Assembly: GCF_030704535.1 (NCBI RefSeq)
Contig: NC_081807.1
Span: forward strand, 19,692,001-19,756,000
Length of the DNA stretch: 64,000 nucleotides
Origin: Vitis vinifera
Taxonomy: Eukaryota > Streptophyta > Magnoliopsida > Vitales > Vitaceae
Reading direction: 5' to 3'
A model generated the notes under the pieces. The model had not been told where the DNA came from and did no database searches. It saw only the letters and a program-made list of their open reading frames with translations. Position 1 is the stretch's first letter. Every line of letters begins with the position of its first letter. The position numbers were made by a program, and so were the translations under genes. Of the stretch, positions 10,201 through 25,200 are shown piece by piece.

Positions 10201-13200
10201 CTATCTGGTTTTCCTTGGACTAAAAATGATTTTTCTTAACTTTCTTTTTCTTTTTCTAATATTTTTTGAGAACCTAACACAATCTCAATAGTTGTTATTA
10301 AAATAAAACAAAAAATATTATGATGACACAAATTAAATAATTCATCATTTTTAATTATTTAATATTTTATGAGATACTTTAAAGGTAGAGTTAATTATAC
10401 TTAATTATAAATCTATAAATAATTCAAGTATTATTTATAATTAAATTAATTAAGATGAAAAACAAAGTAACAAACATTGTGGATTTATAAGAAGAATATT
10501 GAATCTTATTTTAAATTAAAATTTGACTTTTTTTAGATAAATTTTTTATTATATAAATTAAAAATAAAATTACAAATAAAAACTGTTTAATTAATTTTAT
10601 TCTTATAATTAAAATTTTGAGGTTAAGACAAAGTAGTGAATGAATGGTTGATATCTTTTTTCTTTTTTATTACTTTCGACGTAAATGATAGTTAAAAAAT
10701 AATCCTTAAAATTATGTAGAATATAAAATGACAATTTTTTTTTTTATATATTTTAATCACATCATGCAAAATTTTATTATTAAATAAAGATTTAATTACT
10801 TCATTCAAACAATATATTTTAAAATTTTTAGAGATAACATGATAAATGTAAGTAATTTTAAATTTGTACAATTTCATTATCAAACAATCAAATTACATTC
10901 AACGCTTAAACATAAGATAATAACAAATACTTTTCATTTTCATTAATTCAACACTATAATTTCAACATCAACGGTGTTTTGTACCTAATTTTCAGTTTTA
11001 TCTATACTACCTAAATGAAAGGAAGGTAAATTTCTTAGAAAAAACTTAGGAAAGTATGGTCTAAAGATCCCATACTTTTAAGCATATTTTGTTCCTTCCT
11101 CCATTTTCCTTCCAATAAATTAGAACTGATTGAGTTTTAAGCATATTATTCATACTGCATTCCTAAAAATTTGATACTTGCAATTTTATTCTATAATTTT
11201 AATTTATTTTATTGATCCATCCAACAAATGATGATAATATTGTAGCTAAAGACATTACAAAATCCCATAAATTCAATCTTTTCAAACAAAGAGAATGCTA
11301 AGCGACTAGAGATTGATTCCAGTTCTTACATTAGAAACCTCAAAATTGTTCTTTACATGCTTTAAATACATTGTAGTTTCTATTAATAGTATTCTTGCAA
11401 AAAACAATTAAGCCTTAAAATATTTCATGCTTCATTAAATAGATTTTTTTTTCCTGAAAAAAAGGCTTCCAATATTTGAGGTCTTTCAATCCATCCACAA
11501 GATGACTTGACCAATATTTAATGAAATTTGTAATATGAAGGTGTTGGTGCAATAACCTAAAGATAAAAATAATTACATGCATATATATAAGGTCTTAAAA
11601 CGGTTTGATGCCACCAATATTACTTATATATGCATGCATGTGAGAACAAGTTTAATATAACATAGAGAATTTATTGAGGAAAAAGAAAACAAAGATGTCT
11701 CTTGACCCTTGAAACATCTCATATTTGTTGGCTTTTAATATCTATACTTGAACTCTAAACCTTATTCCACTATTTATCCTTCACATTTTACATTTCTACG
11801 TACTTGGCATGATATTTATGATTAAATTCACAAACTTTTCCTTCTCATATCCTAGAATATGTATCGAGATATTCTATCAAAAATTGTTTGCTTCACCCAT
11901 TGAGCCATCTTCACACTGAAGAAGGCTAAATAAAACATTTATCCAAGGGGTGGAAAGGAATATTGATTACATAATGCAATGATGAAGTAGAAATCACATG
12001 TATGTGACAATTACTTGTGAGCTTGCAGGAGAATCAACCACCAAGAACATTACCTAAGCATGTGCTTGAATTTCTTTTTGGCTTGAGGAGGAAACCAAAA
12101 AAGGATATAGACAGGTAATGAAGTTTGCATTTAAAAGGCACCTAATAGAACACTGGTTGAAGATTATAGTTATGATTATTAAAAAAAATTTCATCCCTAA
12201 GGTTTTTATTTCATTTCCTTACATTATTTCTTTGGTATATAAAGACTCTTTTTTCTTGATCAATTGCAAAAAGACTCAAATTTTATTATAGGGTAGTACA
12301 TCTTCATTCCAGTATAAATTTTGTTAAAATTTTATCACAAGGTCTCATGGTTCTAAAAGAAGCTTCCATTTATTGTTTTCATGGGTTTTTTAGTGGCATT
12401 TTCCAATTTATTTTTTCTCCTCTTTCTTGTAAGGTAATCTTCCATTTACCATAATGGTTATATTTTGAACCTTGATAGCACATAATTTGATCAATACATG
12501 ATACCTAGCATATATGAAACCAAATTGTAGGACATGTATTGTTATTTAAATAGACAAAGAATATAGATTTATAATAATGTTAGCACATGTTAACATCTAT
12601 AGATTTTAGATCTTATAAAATTAACAAGTTGTCCCTCTAAACTATTAAGCCGAAATTGTTGATTGAAGTTGACCTTGCACACTTGATGCTCCTATTGGAA
12701 CCTAGGATCCAATGTCCTTGGATGAAGTGATCATACCCTCTCAACCATCCAACTATGATCCTCATTCTATGGAGTCATCTAAAAATATTTTCCAATCAAG
12801 GAATATTGAAATGGTTGATAAGGTATGAAAGTTTCCTTATCTTTGAAAGTAGATTTGAGGTTACTAGCTTTGTTGACACTTTTATACCCAAATGCTAAAC
12901 ATTTAATAAATCTAAAAGGATCTCATAGGCTTTTAACTAAGTATGATTTTTTAACTATTGTTGAGCAAGCCTTCATTAAAATATTATAGGTGGCTAAAAA
13001 ATAGCATGTTCCGTATCGTCTTTTATAGTTATCAAAAACTCCTAATTTTACATCATCCCAACTTTAAAACTAAATTGAAACGCAATCACACACCATCTCT
13101 CTCACTCCTTGGATCAAAGATACATAAGTTTAGAGACATAATAGAAATCTTCAATAAATTCAAATACTTATTGAAAGTCAAGGAATTTAGGAACCATTTT

Positions 13201-16200
13201 TTCTACAAAAAAATCTTTTAAAATGAATAGAAAACAAGGCCTACATATGTAGCACTTAGGTGACATGGCTTTATTTAAAGTTTTTATATGTTTCTATTTT
13301 AGATCCTATCCATTTTGTCATTATTTAACATTAGGCAGTTGTGTGTTATGAATTTGATTATAAAAGGCTTCTTATATCCTATTCACAAATTATTTATTAC
13401 TACATTCCTTAATTAATTTCAATTGTTATGATAGTTAGTAATGTTCTATTTCCAAGTTGAAATGAAAATTGATTTTGGTTGTCCTTTGAGGGCTTTGACT
13501 ATTTTTGCACCATTTGTTTTTTATACCCAATGGCTTTTGGCCACTCTTGCTTTGTTTGTTGAAACCTCTCAACCTTCCTTAACATTAATATAATCTCATT
13601 TTAGTTTTACTTTTTCTTACATGTGTTCCAGTTGGGGGGTTGTAATGAAAATGAAATCTATTCCGGAAGGTTTTCCTACTCTTGAAGAAAACTTGCAACC
13701 TATGGTAATGTTTATCGAAATGCATTTTTCTTTAATTTACACAACCATATCTCCTTTTGATTCTAAAAAATATCAATGCACTCATTAGTCCACTAATTAA
13801 GCTTGAGGATCTTTATTCTTTGTTTTTAGTTGGCTTTGTAGTTTTTCATATATAGACTTGTTAATTATCACATGCTTAACATAGGATTTTAACTCTACTT
13901 AAAATTCTTTCAAATCATACCCATACTATCTATTACCTAATTAAGAAAAGGTATCAAAGTATGTTTTGAAGTAAGAGTTATATATTGCTCTAAGTTTTGG
14001 TGGTAGTACTCGATTGCTAGAAGAAATTTAATCATTTAAAAAAAATATTTTATAAATTATGCACATTATTACAGTATGTCTAAGTGTTAAACTAGATCAA
14101 AGAAATAAAAATTGCATTCTTATAAGTATGTTAGAAACACAAAGATAGGCTAGGTTGATTAACAAATCAACAATAGGACAATACAAATTCAGTTGAAAAT
14201 AGGAATATATAAAATTGATAATTCGTAGATTGATGAGCAAACGATTGAAGGAAAAGCTTATATTGGAGAATACAAAGTGACACACACCATATGGGAAGTA
14301 GGTGCTTGTTAGTGGAACCATCTACTTATGTCATCCTTGCTTAGATAAGTGACTTTGTGGTTGGTGTTGTGGATAATTTTAATGCTAAATAAAATGGGTT
14401 TCCTTGTTGTGAAGATACCTAGAGATGTGATGACTAGTTAGTTGATCATGTTAAAACGAATTAAAATGATCTTACTATATGTAGGTAGTTCTTACGTGGT
14501 AAAAAAATCTGTAAAACAAGAAGCTATGGTAGTATAGTGGAACCAATTGTCTTCCACTTGGATGGTTAAAATTGTAAGTAATTAAGATAGAAAAAAAATG
14601 TGAATTGAGGCGATAATGATCAAGTGATAAGGTAAATAAAATTCATATTTGAAAAATGGCAAAATTGATTGAATTTGAAGATATAAAAGTTGTCCAAATT
14701 CAAATTTTATCAATCAAACAAAAAAGCTTCATACTTGGAGTTAACTAGATATCAATCTCTATTATGATTTAGGTCATCATTGTAGGAAATCATGAATCTC
14801 TTATTCATTCCCTACCCCAAGTTCAAGTTAGGTGTATGTATTTCTTCCTAAGGATCTAGATACTAGAAATGGAAGCAAAAGATACAATTTTTAACAAAAA
14901 GGTCTAGATTAAAAATGCTACACTTTAAAGAACTTTAATATTTGGATATTAACAAATCTAATCCATGCGGTGAAAATGAAGATGAATTCTCTGGAAGTCT
15001 CATACACCCAAAATCTTCCACCTAATGGCTTTAACATGATCTTGGCATTTTAACTGATAAGAAGGTATGAAGGATAGAGGTTGTTACTCTTCTTTCTTTG
15101 GAGGTGGAAGACAACTCTCTTGAAAACCTTAGGTCCTAAGGGGGTATTTATATGGTTCCTTAATTAGGCTTAAGTGATTTAAGCCCACTAAAGGCTTGGG
15201 TTACTTGATCTAGCCCAAAATGGGTTCTAATTAATTAATTAACCTTATGGTGCCACCTAATTAATCAATTAGTCTAATCCCGATACTTTGCTCACTAACC
15301 CCTATGCAACCTTGTGTAGTTACCAAAATTCCCTTATGCATAAAAGTGAACTAAAAGTCAATCCAACCCTCATAGATTGTGTCATTAAGGTATATAATCT
15401 CAAGCAGGGACCACTAGGACTTATAGGATAGTATTGGCGCCCTTAGAATCCAATTATGAAGTTAATTCAACATCCCATTACAAAGAATCAGCTACACTCC
15501 AGTACTTTATGTAAATAACAATGAAACACTAAGTGCTCAAATTTGTGACTTGTTATCCATTGCGTTCAATCTCCTTATGAATAGGTGTTCATAGTCTAAC
15601 CAAGTAAACACTGTCAACCTTTCAAGGCTTCCTTTACTATCCTTAAGTTATAGATCTTCCTATTGTGTGTTCAATTGACATATCTTAGCTCTCAAAGAGC
15701 TTAAATCAAGTTCAACTTAAGGAACTACGACATAATTTACATAGACACACATCTTTAGGATCACCCAAGGGGACACTCTATCTCAATCCCATGAAATATC
15801 ATATTGTCTTTATTAAGAATACCTATTGCTACTGACTTCCATCAATTGTGACCCAATCCATAGGAAATATATAATCAATTTATGATATCATCCCTACGTT
15901 AAAGCCATTATTAACTTTACCACAAACTCAATATTCTCTCAAGGCTGAGAAACAACATGATGAAGCAATTTGGTGAAGTCATGACAACTTAATAGCTTTA
16001 TATCATGGCTTACCATAGGTCTTGTTCAATGTGTAACCATATACACTAGTGCACTCACCTTGGAAAATCCATTTCAATGGCTAAAACTAACAATCTTTCC
16101 AATTAGGAGGTAGTGTACTACAACCTCTAATGGATTACCTAGGCCCATGAACTGGTTGTGAACAAGTCATTTACTTGCAAGGAACCTGTGACTTGGATCT

Positions 16201-19200
16201 TTCGTACAACTCCTAATGCACCCAAGTTACATACAATGAAAGAGATGTAGGTCATAATACTTACAAGGTATAATGCATCAAATGGAGATAAAAGTGAACT
16301 AGAAATTTATTAATAAATAATAAAATTCAAAAGTTTATTACATCATATCATGCTTTTAAGGGTTTTATCCTAACAATTATGATCTACACTTTATCAATCT
16401 AGGTTAAAGACATTAAAATCTCATTTAAATTGATATATGATTTAGCTTTAAGTTTATATCAATTCAATGCTCAAATTGGGTCTCTTAGTTGCATGGATCA
16501 AGAATACATAATTAGTTTAATTCATCTTCAACCACCCTTCCCATATATCCTATAATGAAACTACTTAATTTCACTAAATCTAACATTAAGTATTCAGTGA
16601 ATCGAGAAAGATTACATTATATTCCTTATTTTAGGCATATTTTCTTAAAATAATCAATCAAAAAATTTAATCAAGATCACCATCCATTCATAGCTCCAAT
16701 TAACCAATTCACCATGGATCTTGACTCTAGTTCTTTTCATCTCTATAAAAGTGAAAATTTGCCACTCATTTTTTGGAGATCTAATGGTACAAAATATGTT
16801 TGACTCTAAAGAAAATGAATGAAAATTGCTAAGAAAGTAAAATAAAAAGGTATTTCTCCAAATGAAAAATTATACAGCTCTTTCAATTACAAAAATGGCT
16901 AAAAAAAATCTTAAATGACAATTCTTAACTCCTACGTATAGTGATTACAATGAACACATGGTACAAAAATAGGTGACTAATTTTTTTAGCCCATCAAGAA
17001 TTTTCCAATTATGCTAACCCAGTAATGGAATGAGCCTTTCACTTTTAAATATGGAGAATTAACATTGAGTTGAATTCTTCTCACATGGTGGATTTGATAC
17101 TCATATGAGCATGCAAGGCTCTATGGAGAATTCATCATTATGACATTACTCAACCTTTCTTTGAATGAGTCTAGTGCGAATAGCACATGAGAATGTAGCT
17201 GGATTACACCAATTTTGTGGCTGCTCGAATAGGGATTTAAAAGGCTCACATAGGTGTTAAAAAGTAGTGTGAAAATAATACTCAATGATGGCCTTTTATG
17301 GAGCTTTGCATAGGCATTCCAACCATTATAAAACCAACCAAAAGCATATAGATTATAAATTTGTTGGCATAATAATCCAAAGATTCACATGGATATTCAA
17401 AATTGGTTGTTTCTCGTTCAAATATAGCTACAATTCCCTTATCAAATTAACTATTCATACAAACTTCCAACCATGAAATTTCAACCTTTAAAGTTGCTTA
17501 ATGCATGAAGTTCCCAACCAAGCTTGGATTCTTCATTTCCTTCCAAAGATCAATCTCTAGCCTTTCTCCAAATTTGTTAAATTCATCACTCCCTATTGTA
17601 ATTTTTGAATGATACCAAGATAATAGGGGTACATGCTCTTTAGATCCTAAGGCTACTAGATCTACTAGATAGTGAAAGCAAGGAAACATAGATCTAGGTG
17701 TTATAAAAATTGTACCTTTGGATTTGGATGTTCCCAGATCCTACTCTAGTTGATGCAATGATCTTAAAAATCTCGTGATCTTCCACTTGATGTCACTATC
17801 TTCGATCCTTGGCACATGTGTAAAGTGGCTACACGCCTTAAAGAGAGAGATAAAGGGAGGCTAGGTTTTTAAAAGACTACTAGTCTCGAAGTTAGAGTCT
17901 AACCCTAAAACCCAAGGGGTTTATATAAACTCTTCTATGGGCTTAAGTAACTTTGACCTAACTTAAGCTTGGGTCACTTAATCTAACTCACTACGTCTTA
18001 ATTAATTAATTAGCCCTAATGGGCTTTAGTTAAGTAATTAGCCCAATCCAGAAAAACCTAAAAACATTAATCATAAATTCATGTGCAACCTTTCTCTTTT
18101 ACCAAAACTCTCTTATGTATACAAATTATTAACTCTCCATAAAACATCAAAACTTTGGGCCAACAAAGACTATAAGCTCGAGTAGGGACCATTAGGACCC
18201 ATATGAAAATACTATCCCTCTCAAAATCAAATTTCAAAATTGACTCGACATTTCACTAAAGAAAGTAAACTGCACTCCAATATCGTATGATATTACATCG
18301 AGATAAAAATTGATTAATCCAATTTAATCAATTTCTTAAGTTCATGAACTACTATCCACTAGACGTAGACTCCACATGAACTGATGTTTATAAGTTAATA
18401 AGGTGAAAGTTATCAACCTCTCAAGATTACCTCTATCATTATTAAGTCTCAAATATTTTTATTATGTGATCAACTGACAAACTCTAACTCACAAAGAGCA
18501 TATATTAAATTCCACTAATGATTTACTATGACCACATATTTCATGATTACAAATCCTTAAGATCATCTAAGTGGACATATTTTCTTAGACTTATTAGATA
18601 TCATGGTACATATCTTGAGAATACCTATTGTCACCTGCCTTATCTTGGAAACCCCAAATTTATCTATTCCCGGTTCAACCTTGGTTCGTCCCAGGGAGGG
18701 GCTAGCTAAACTTTCCCAATGATGGCGCCAATTTTTGGTTTTTTCATGAGGCAAGTTGCCACGGTTCTGAACTCCCGATAAATTGGTGTCCATGGTCTAA
18801 AAAGGTAAACCCATTAAGATTACCTTTCCAATCCTTAAGTTACAAATCTTCCTATTATGTGATCAAATAACTCCAATGAGCATATGTCAGATTCCACTAA
18901 AGGAATTACCATGACCATATATAGATTTCATGATCACATATTCTTAAGATCACCTAAGGGGACACACTGTCTCAATCCTATGAGATATCATGGTGCCTCT
19001 ATTGAGAATACTTGTTGTTAACAACCTTCATCAATAGTGACCCAATCTATAGGGATATATGACCACTTTAGAGTCTCACCCATAGGTGAAAGCCTCCTAT
19101 TGATTTTAGCACAAGCTCAATATCCTCTCAAAGTTGAAAATCCATACAATCTAGTACTTGGTGAATCATTAAAACTCGATAACCTTACATCATGATTCAC

Positions 19201-22200
19201 CCTAGGTCTTATCCAATGTGTAACCATAAACACTAGTACATTCACCATGAGAAACCCATCCAAACGACCAAGACAAGTCATCATTCCAATAAGGAGGTAA
19301 TGTACTATAGTCTCTACAAGATTGCCCAAATCCATGAATCAACTGTGAACTACTTATCATCTTACAAGGAACCTATGACTTTTATCTTATGTGCAACTCC
19401 TAATGCACCAAGTCATGTATAATGCAAATTATATAGGTTTAAATGATCAAATCAATGTCAATGCATAAAAAAGATAGTTAGAGGAAACTGAAGTCTAACT
19501 TTGTTATATCATGTCTTGTTTTTAAGGACTTAATCCCAAACTAACCCAAAAAAAAGATTGAGCACTATAGAAAGAATATGTTCCACAATCACATCACCTC
19601 TCTATACTATCTCATAAAATAGGTGGTACTTTCTCTCTATGCATTTTATTTTTTAGTGGTATTTTGGTTCTTTAAATTGTGTCACTACCCCACTATTATC
19701 ACATAATAGGATCTTAGATGATACAATCAAGAGAATTAGCCCTAATCCCATAATGAAAATCCTAAGCCAAATGATATCCTTTATTGCTTTAGAAGTAGCA
19801 ACAAATATCACTTAGAGTGTAAACACATATCTAAAGGTAGACCTATGAGAGTCCTCATTAAACTGAAAGTCTAATTCCCGATACCCAAGGAATACCAACT
19901 CAACGCATGACTCATAAACATATAATCCCTCATTCTCATAAGATACTTGAGTATATGCTTGACATATGCCCAAAAGTCTGATCCTCGATTAGACTAATAT
20001 CAACTTGCCATTCCTACAACAAAGCAAATATTCGATCTAGCACATAGCAACACATACATAAGCCTACACATTGTAGAAACATAGGGTACTAGCTTAATGC
20101 AATTTATCTCTTCATATGTCAAAGGTGCTAATCCTAAGAAAGACAACTCTAAACTTAAGGGTAGAAACCCTTGGAGTCCTATATCATGCACTTGATCAAA
20201 TGCTTGTCAATGTAGGTGATATAGCACAATTTTCCCATTCTTATAGTCCAAAAAGACTTCAAACCCAAGAATATATTGTGCCATCTTCTAAATTTTCATC
20301 TAGATATGAGTAGAGAACCAAATCTTAACTGATGACAATATCCTTATATCATACCAATGAGTAGATTGTCATCTACCTGCAAGATCTTAAAGCACCATCA
20401 TGCTTTCTTTCACCTTCTTGTACACACAAGGCCTTTTGCTATGAAAATATTTGGTTACATCATAGTGATGCTAACATCAAGATAATCATTCAAGAATGCT
20501 ATCTTGATATTCAATTATTGTATCTCATAGTTGAGATACACTGCAATGGATGGCAAACACTCTAATGAATTTTAGTATAACTACTGGTAAAAAGGTTTGT
20601 TATAGTTGAAAGAATGTTATCAAACTATGACTTTAGCTACAACCTAGCCACATAAAACTCAGTCTTTCCATCTACTTTCATATGGGTTTTACCTCTTCCA
20701 ATGCTTCTATAGGAACCTAAACTATGTTAGAACACAAATATTTTAACCATCCCTTCATAGCTCCTTGCCATAAGTGAGCACTAATGCAACTCACTACTTC
20801 ATCATAACCTGTGGGATACAAAACTCCTACTATGATGAGGCACTTGTGTACTAGAAATACTGAGAATGGAATGTGCTTATACCTTTATTTCCATAGTATT
20901 CTATGCAATGTAGGACTACCTTTAGATCCATAGTATTCTATGCAATGTGGACTATCTTTTAGTGTTTTCCAGTCTATATCTTTCTTTGCCATATTCCTTA
21001 TCATATTGGAGCACATGTTTCAACTCTAATCAAACACTTTGTCTCAATCCCATGAGATATCATGATGCCTTTATTAAGAACATGTACCTATTGCTACCAA
21101 TTTCCATTAACAGTGACCCAATCCATAGGGAATATATGATTAGCTTATGATTTCATTCATAGGTCAAAGTCATTGTTAACTTTACCACAAACTCAGTGTT
21201 TTCTCAAGGTTGAGAGACAACACAATGAAGCAACTTGGTGAAGTCATAACTACTTGATAGCCTTAAGTCATGACTTATTATAAGTCCTATCCAATGTGTA
21301 ACCATACACACTAGTGCACTCACCCTGGGAGACCCATCCTAATGGTCAAGGACTAGTCGTCCCTCCAATTAGGAGGTAGTGCACTACAACCTCTAATGGG
21401 TTGCCTAAGCCCACAAACCACTATAACTAAGTCATCTACTTGCAAGGAATCATGATTTGGATCTTCCTTACAACTCCTAATGCACCCAAGTCACATATAA
21501 TGCAAGAGATGCAAGGTAGAATGCTTATAAGGTATAATACATAGAATGAGGATAGATAAAAGTGAATTATAAATTTATTAATAAATATTAAAATACAAAA
21601 GTTTATTACATCATGTCATACTTTTAAAGGCTCTATCCTAACATTTACTAACATGATAGTTAATTAATTTTGTTAAACCAAACTCTTGAAACATCAATGA
21701 GAATTGATTCCCTAACTTAATATCAAATCAGGAAAAACTATCCTTTAGCATATTAATCATTATATGCATTAATACTTCAATTGGATGAAATTTTATTTAA
21801 TTTTTTGTAGTATTGATACTTCTTGTAACAATATTTTTTTAGGAAGCTGACAAAGAATTTCATGTAATATTTTGGAACTACTTTATTATCGGTAAGAACT
21901 TTATCTTACTCTTTTTCCCTTCTTTTATAGGTAATATATTTATTCTCTATTAAGATTCATTATTATATAGATGCATTTATGAAACATTGATTTGCATTCC
22001 AAAAATTTAACTATTATCTTGTTTTCTATATATGTTTCATGAGACTAAGGACAAAAGTTTCCTACTATCTTTCTTATGTTGATTCATTCCACTTTTTATT
22101 TTTTAAATTGCCTATTAATTATGTAGCTATTTAGTTATATTTATATTTAATTATATACAAGGCTTACATATGAAAAGCTGTAGAAGATAACTTTTGGAAG

Positions 22201-25200
22201 GTAACATAACATATTGTTGTTTTATCTTTTCAAATTTGATAAAAAAAAAAATGCATCATTTTAGTTAACTTGATTTTTCTTAGTGAACTAAAAATAGAAA
22301 AATAAATCATATTAGTTGGTAATAGTGAGCATAATGTTATGCCATGGGAGATAGATTTAAAAAAATATCTAAAGGAACAAGTGATGAATAATGGGTTATC
22401 ATATGTTAAGGTCAAAAAATAATTTTGAATGTTTAGTCAATTTCAACATTGTTTTTCAATAATTATTACAACATTTTTTATAAAGATTTGAGCTATTTTA
22501 AAACCTTAAAACTTATTTATCCATAATAAAAAAAATTAAAAAGATTATAACATTTGTCCATTTTATTAAACTATATCCAATACCAATTGATTTATGCATT
22601 AGTACAATTATTGGTAATGTTATATTCAACCATCCATGTAGAATCTTCATCAATGTGTGAGATAATTCAATATTTAATGATGACTACAAGGAATGAAATT
22701 GTGGAGTCCTTCCTCCCTCATTTTTTGTATTTCATTCTCTTGATTCTTAGATAACATATTATGGACTTCCCCATGAGCTTGGCCATTAGACTTTTAGTTT
22801 GAGAAACATTATGGAGGACTTCTCTTGAAATACAAAACTTGATCTATGAAAAAACATTAATTTTTCTTTGTTTTTTAAACCCATCAAATCTATTAGCTTA
22901 AAAATCTTGTGTGCTCATAAGGACCAACTATTAAGGTGAAACTTCATTAAGGAAAGATTCATAAAAAAGACTGGGCATGAAATTGATCTTTGACACACAT
23001 GGTTCAAAAGAGTAAGGATTTGTCAAATTATAAATTAGTGATTCTTGTGACCTATATGCCTTTGAGTTTGATGCAACTAGCATATAATTATGTTCTTATA
23101 CTTCTAGTTCTCTAACATCCTTCATGGATGCAACTTTCATTTCTCAACTAAAATAAGCCCTATGCTCATCTTAAATACCAAACCTAAGACTTTGCATATT
23201 AATTATCAAATTAGATATTAGCAAATCAACCTTTTTTATGGAAAGCATTCATTAAATCCAATAGGTATTAAATACATTGTCTTAGCAGAGTCATAGAGTT
23301 ACTTTTTCCTTTTTGAGATCATGAGAATTGTGCATCTTAAAGTAGGGATAATTATTTACCTCATCATGGATGCATTCCTCTATTTTTTTTCCCTTAAGAG
23401 ATCCTCCTCCTCTTGATATCAAGGATTTTAACCACTTATATTTAATCTCACATTTGACATTGAAGTCAAGAAGAATAGAACAAGTATCAAGAAAGAATGT
23501 ATATTATCTTCAATAGTCACCATCCCCACCTTAAAGGTCGTAAAGTCAGTATTTATATCTACTTCTCAAATCTACAAACATCAATAAAATATCTAAAATA
23601 TTGAACAATAAACAAGTACAATTCTCTAAAACAAAATAAAAAAATAAACTATTGCTATAAAAAATTTTAATACATCATCATTGTGGTAACAAAATTTCGA
23701 TGAATCATATCATCTTTCAAGTGCTTGTTTTAAAATGTGTACTATGTACTGAACATGGTTTCAAAATTTCTAGTGTTGGTATAAAAAATTGGCAACTTCA
23801 AAAGTACCATTCTTCATGAATTTCTCAAGTTTCTCATACCTCAAACACACCCTAATAATCACAAATTACTCCTTAAAACACCATTTTCATGGAATCAAGC
23901 TCAAAAAGAAAAATTGCATACTTATATCAATGTTTTGGATGAGGCGTCAAACTAGTATTACAATTTCGATAATTAGGTGAAGTAATTTGTTCCAAATATT
24001 GTTCAATGAGTATGTTGTTGAAGTGGGTATTGAATCTTTGATACCAAGTCTTACTTGCATCAAATTTGAATCAAAGTGTTGTCAATTGTAATTGCTAAAT
24101 AATACCAAGACTTGATATCTCTAAGGCCTCTATTGAAATTTTGATGAGTCATCTCATGTATCAATTTTGTTTCAATATAAACCATTGGGCTTCGAAATTC
24201 TTTTGTTAACAATCCTTCCCTTCACAATTTTCAACATCAAAATACACCTTAAGGTATTGATTTGGATTTAGCATTTCAACTATGCCCTTTTCCTTGCCTT
24301 TTTCATATTTTCTTATGGATCCAAGCTTCTCCACCTTGCTTTCATCATTCTCATAACTCTAAATTGTCTTTGATACTTCCCACCAAGACTTAATCCTTTT
24401 TTTTATTTTGCATTCTACACTAGATAAACATATTAGTACTTAAATTGGAACATAGCATACGTTTATGCTAAAACAAAATGATTATCACTTAAGGTATATA
24501 AAAATTCATTTTTAGCATATATAAACATTTATTTGAGTGATAATCAATATGTTTTCTCTAATATACCAAATAGTCATCCAAGTGTTTAATTTGAGTTCTC
24601 ATCATTGTTCCAGAGAAACTCTATTTTTTTCTTAGAAATGTTGTGAATTATGTGGATCATAGAGAGTAAATTTTCAAAAATGTGAGTTCCTAAAGTACTT
24701 GAGTTTAGGTTCAATTTAACTAGCATATATTTGTATTCTTGTGTTCAAACGTCTCACATAGATTATCGCTTTTTAAACATCATTCCCCATCCTTTAGGGC
24801 TTACTTGAATTAGTAAAATTTTATATTTCATTGCCATAAACTTTTATTTAATAAATTATATTTTTGTTACTCAATCCTATAATTGAGAAACTATAAACTT
24901 TGGTTGATCCTAATAGTTCCTCATCTAGGATTCATTTAGTAAATAATATGGTAGGACTATTCATTTTTCTCTAAGTTTTTCAAGGCTACTATGCATACTT
25001 TCATATCACATTTGACAATTTTATGGCCTAGTTTGTTGATTCCTTTGGATCGTTTTTTAATTCTACTTCAAACTAATTGTTCTATCAATGAAATATTTAG
25101 TGGATTTTTGTTTCCGTAAATTGATCGATATCATGTCTCATTATATTCACCTCATTTTATCATATAGACTTGCCTTCATATTTTTAGAAAACCATTATTT

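Larger units (their letters stand above)
13705..21842 (+). other. Gene A intron 6 (8.1 kb, retrotransposon-filled)
   Basis: This is the longest intron. It contains an LTR-like unit (to 16375), a second LTR-like region (17730-19545), an antisense Copia pol relic (19565-20720) and a truncated third LTR copy (about 21030-21643). The remainder (13705-14750, 16376-17729, 20720-21030) is AT-rich with nothing recognised. The whole arrangement recurs in gene B (50168-58300), so these insertions predate the gene duplication. Confidence 0.75.

Noticed and set aside
12958..13221. 87-codon frame conserved at 49405-49689
   Set aside because: Lies in intron 5, starts on TTG and is conserved only because the DNA is recently duplicated. 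No recognisable product.
20000..20191. 63-codon minus-strand frame as a host gene
   Set aside because: It matches the Copia pol SLMYAM/CTRPDI region and is flanked by broken reverse transcriptase and RNase H remnants.
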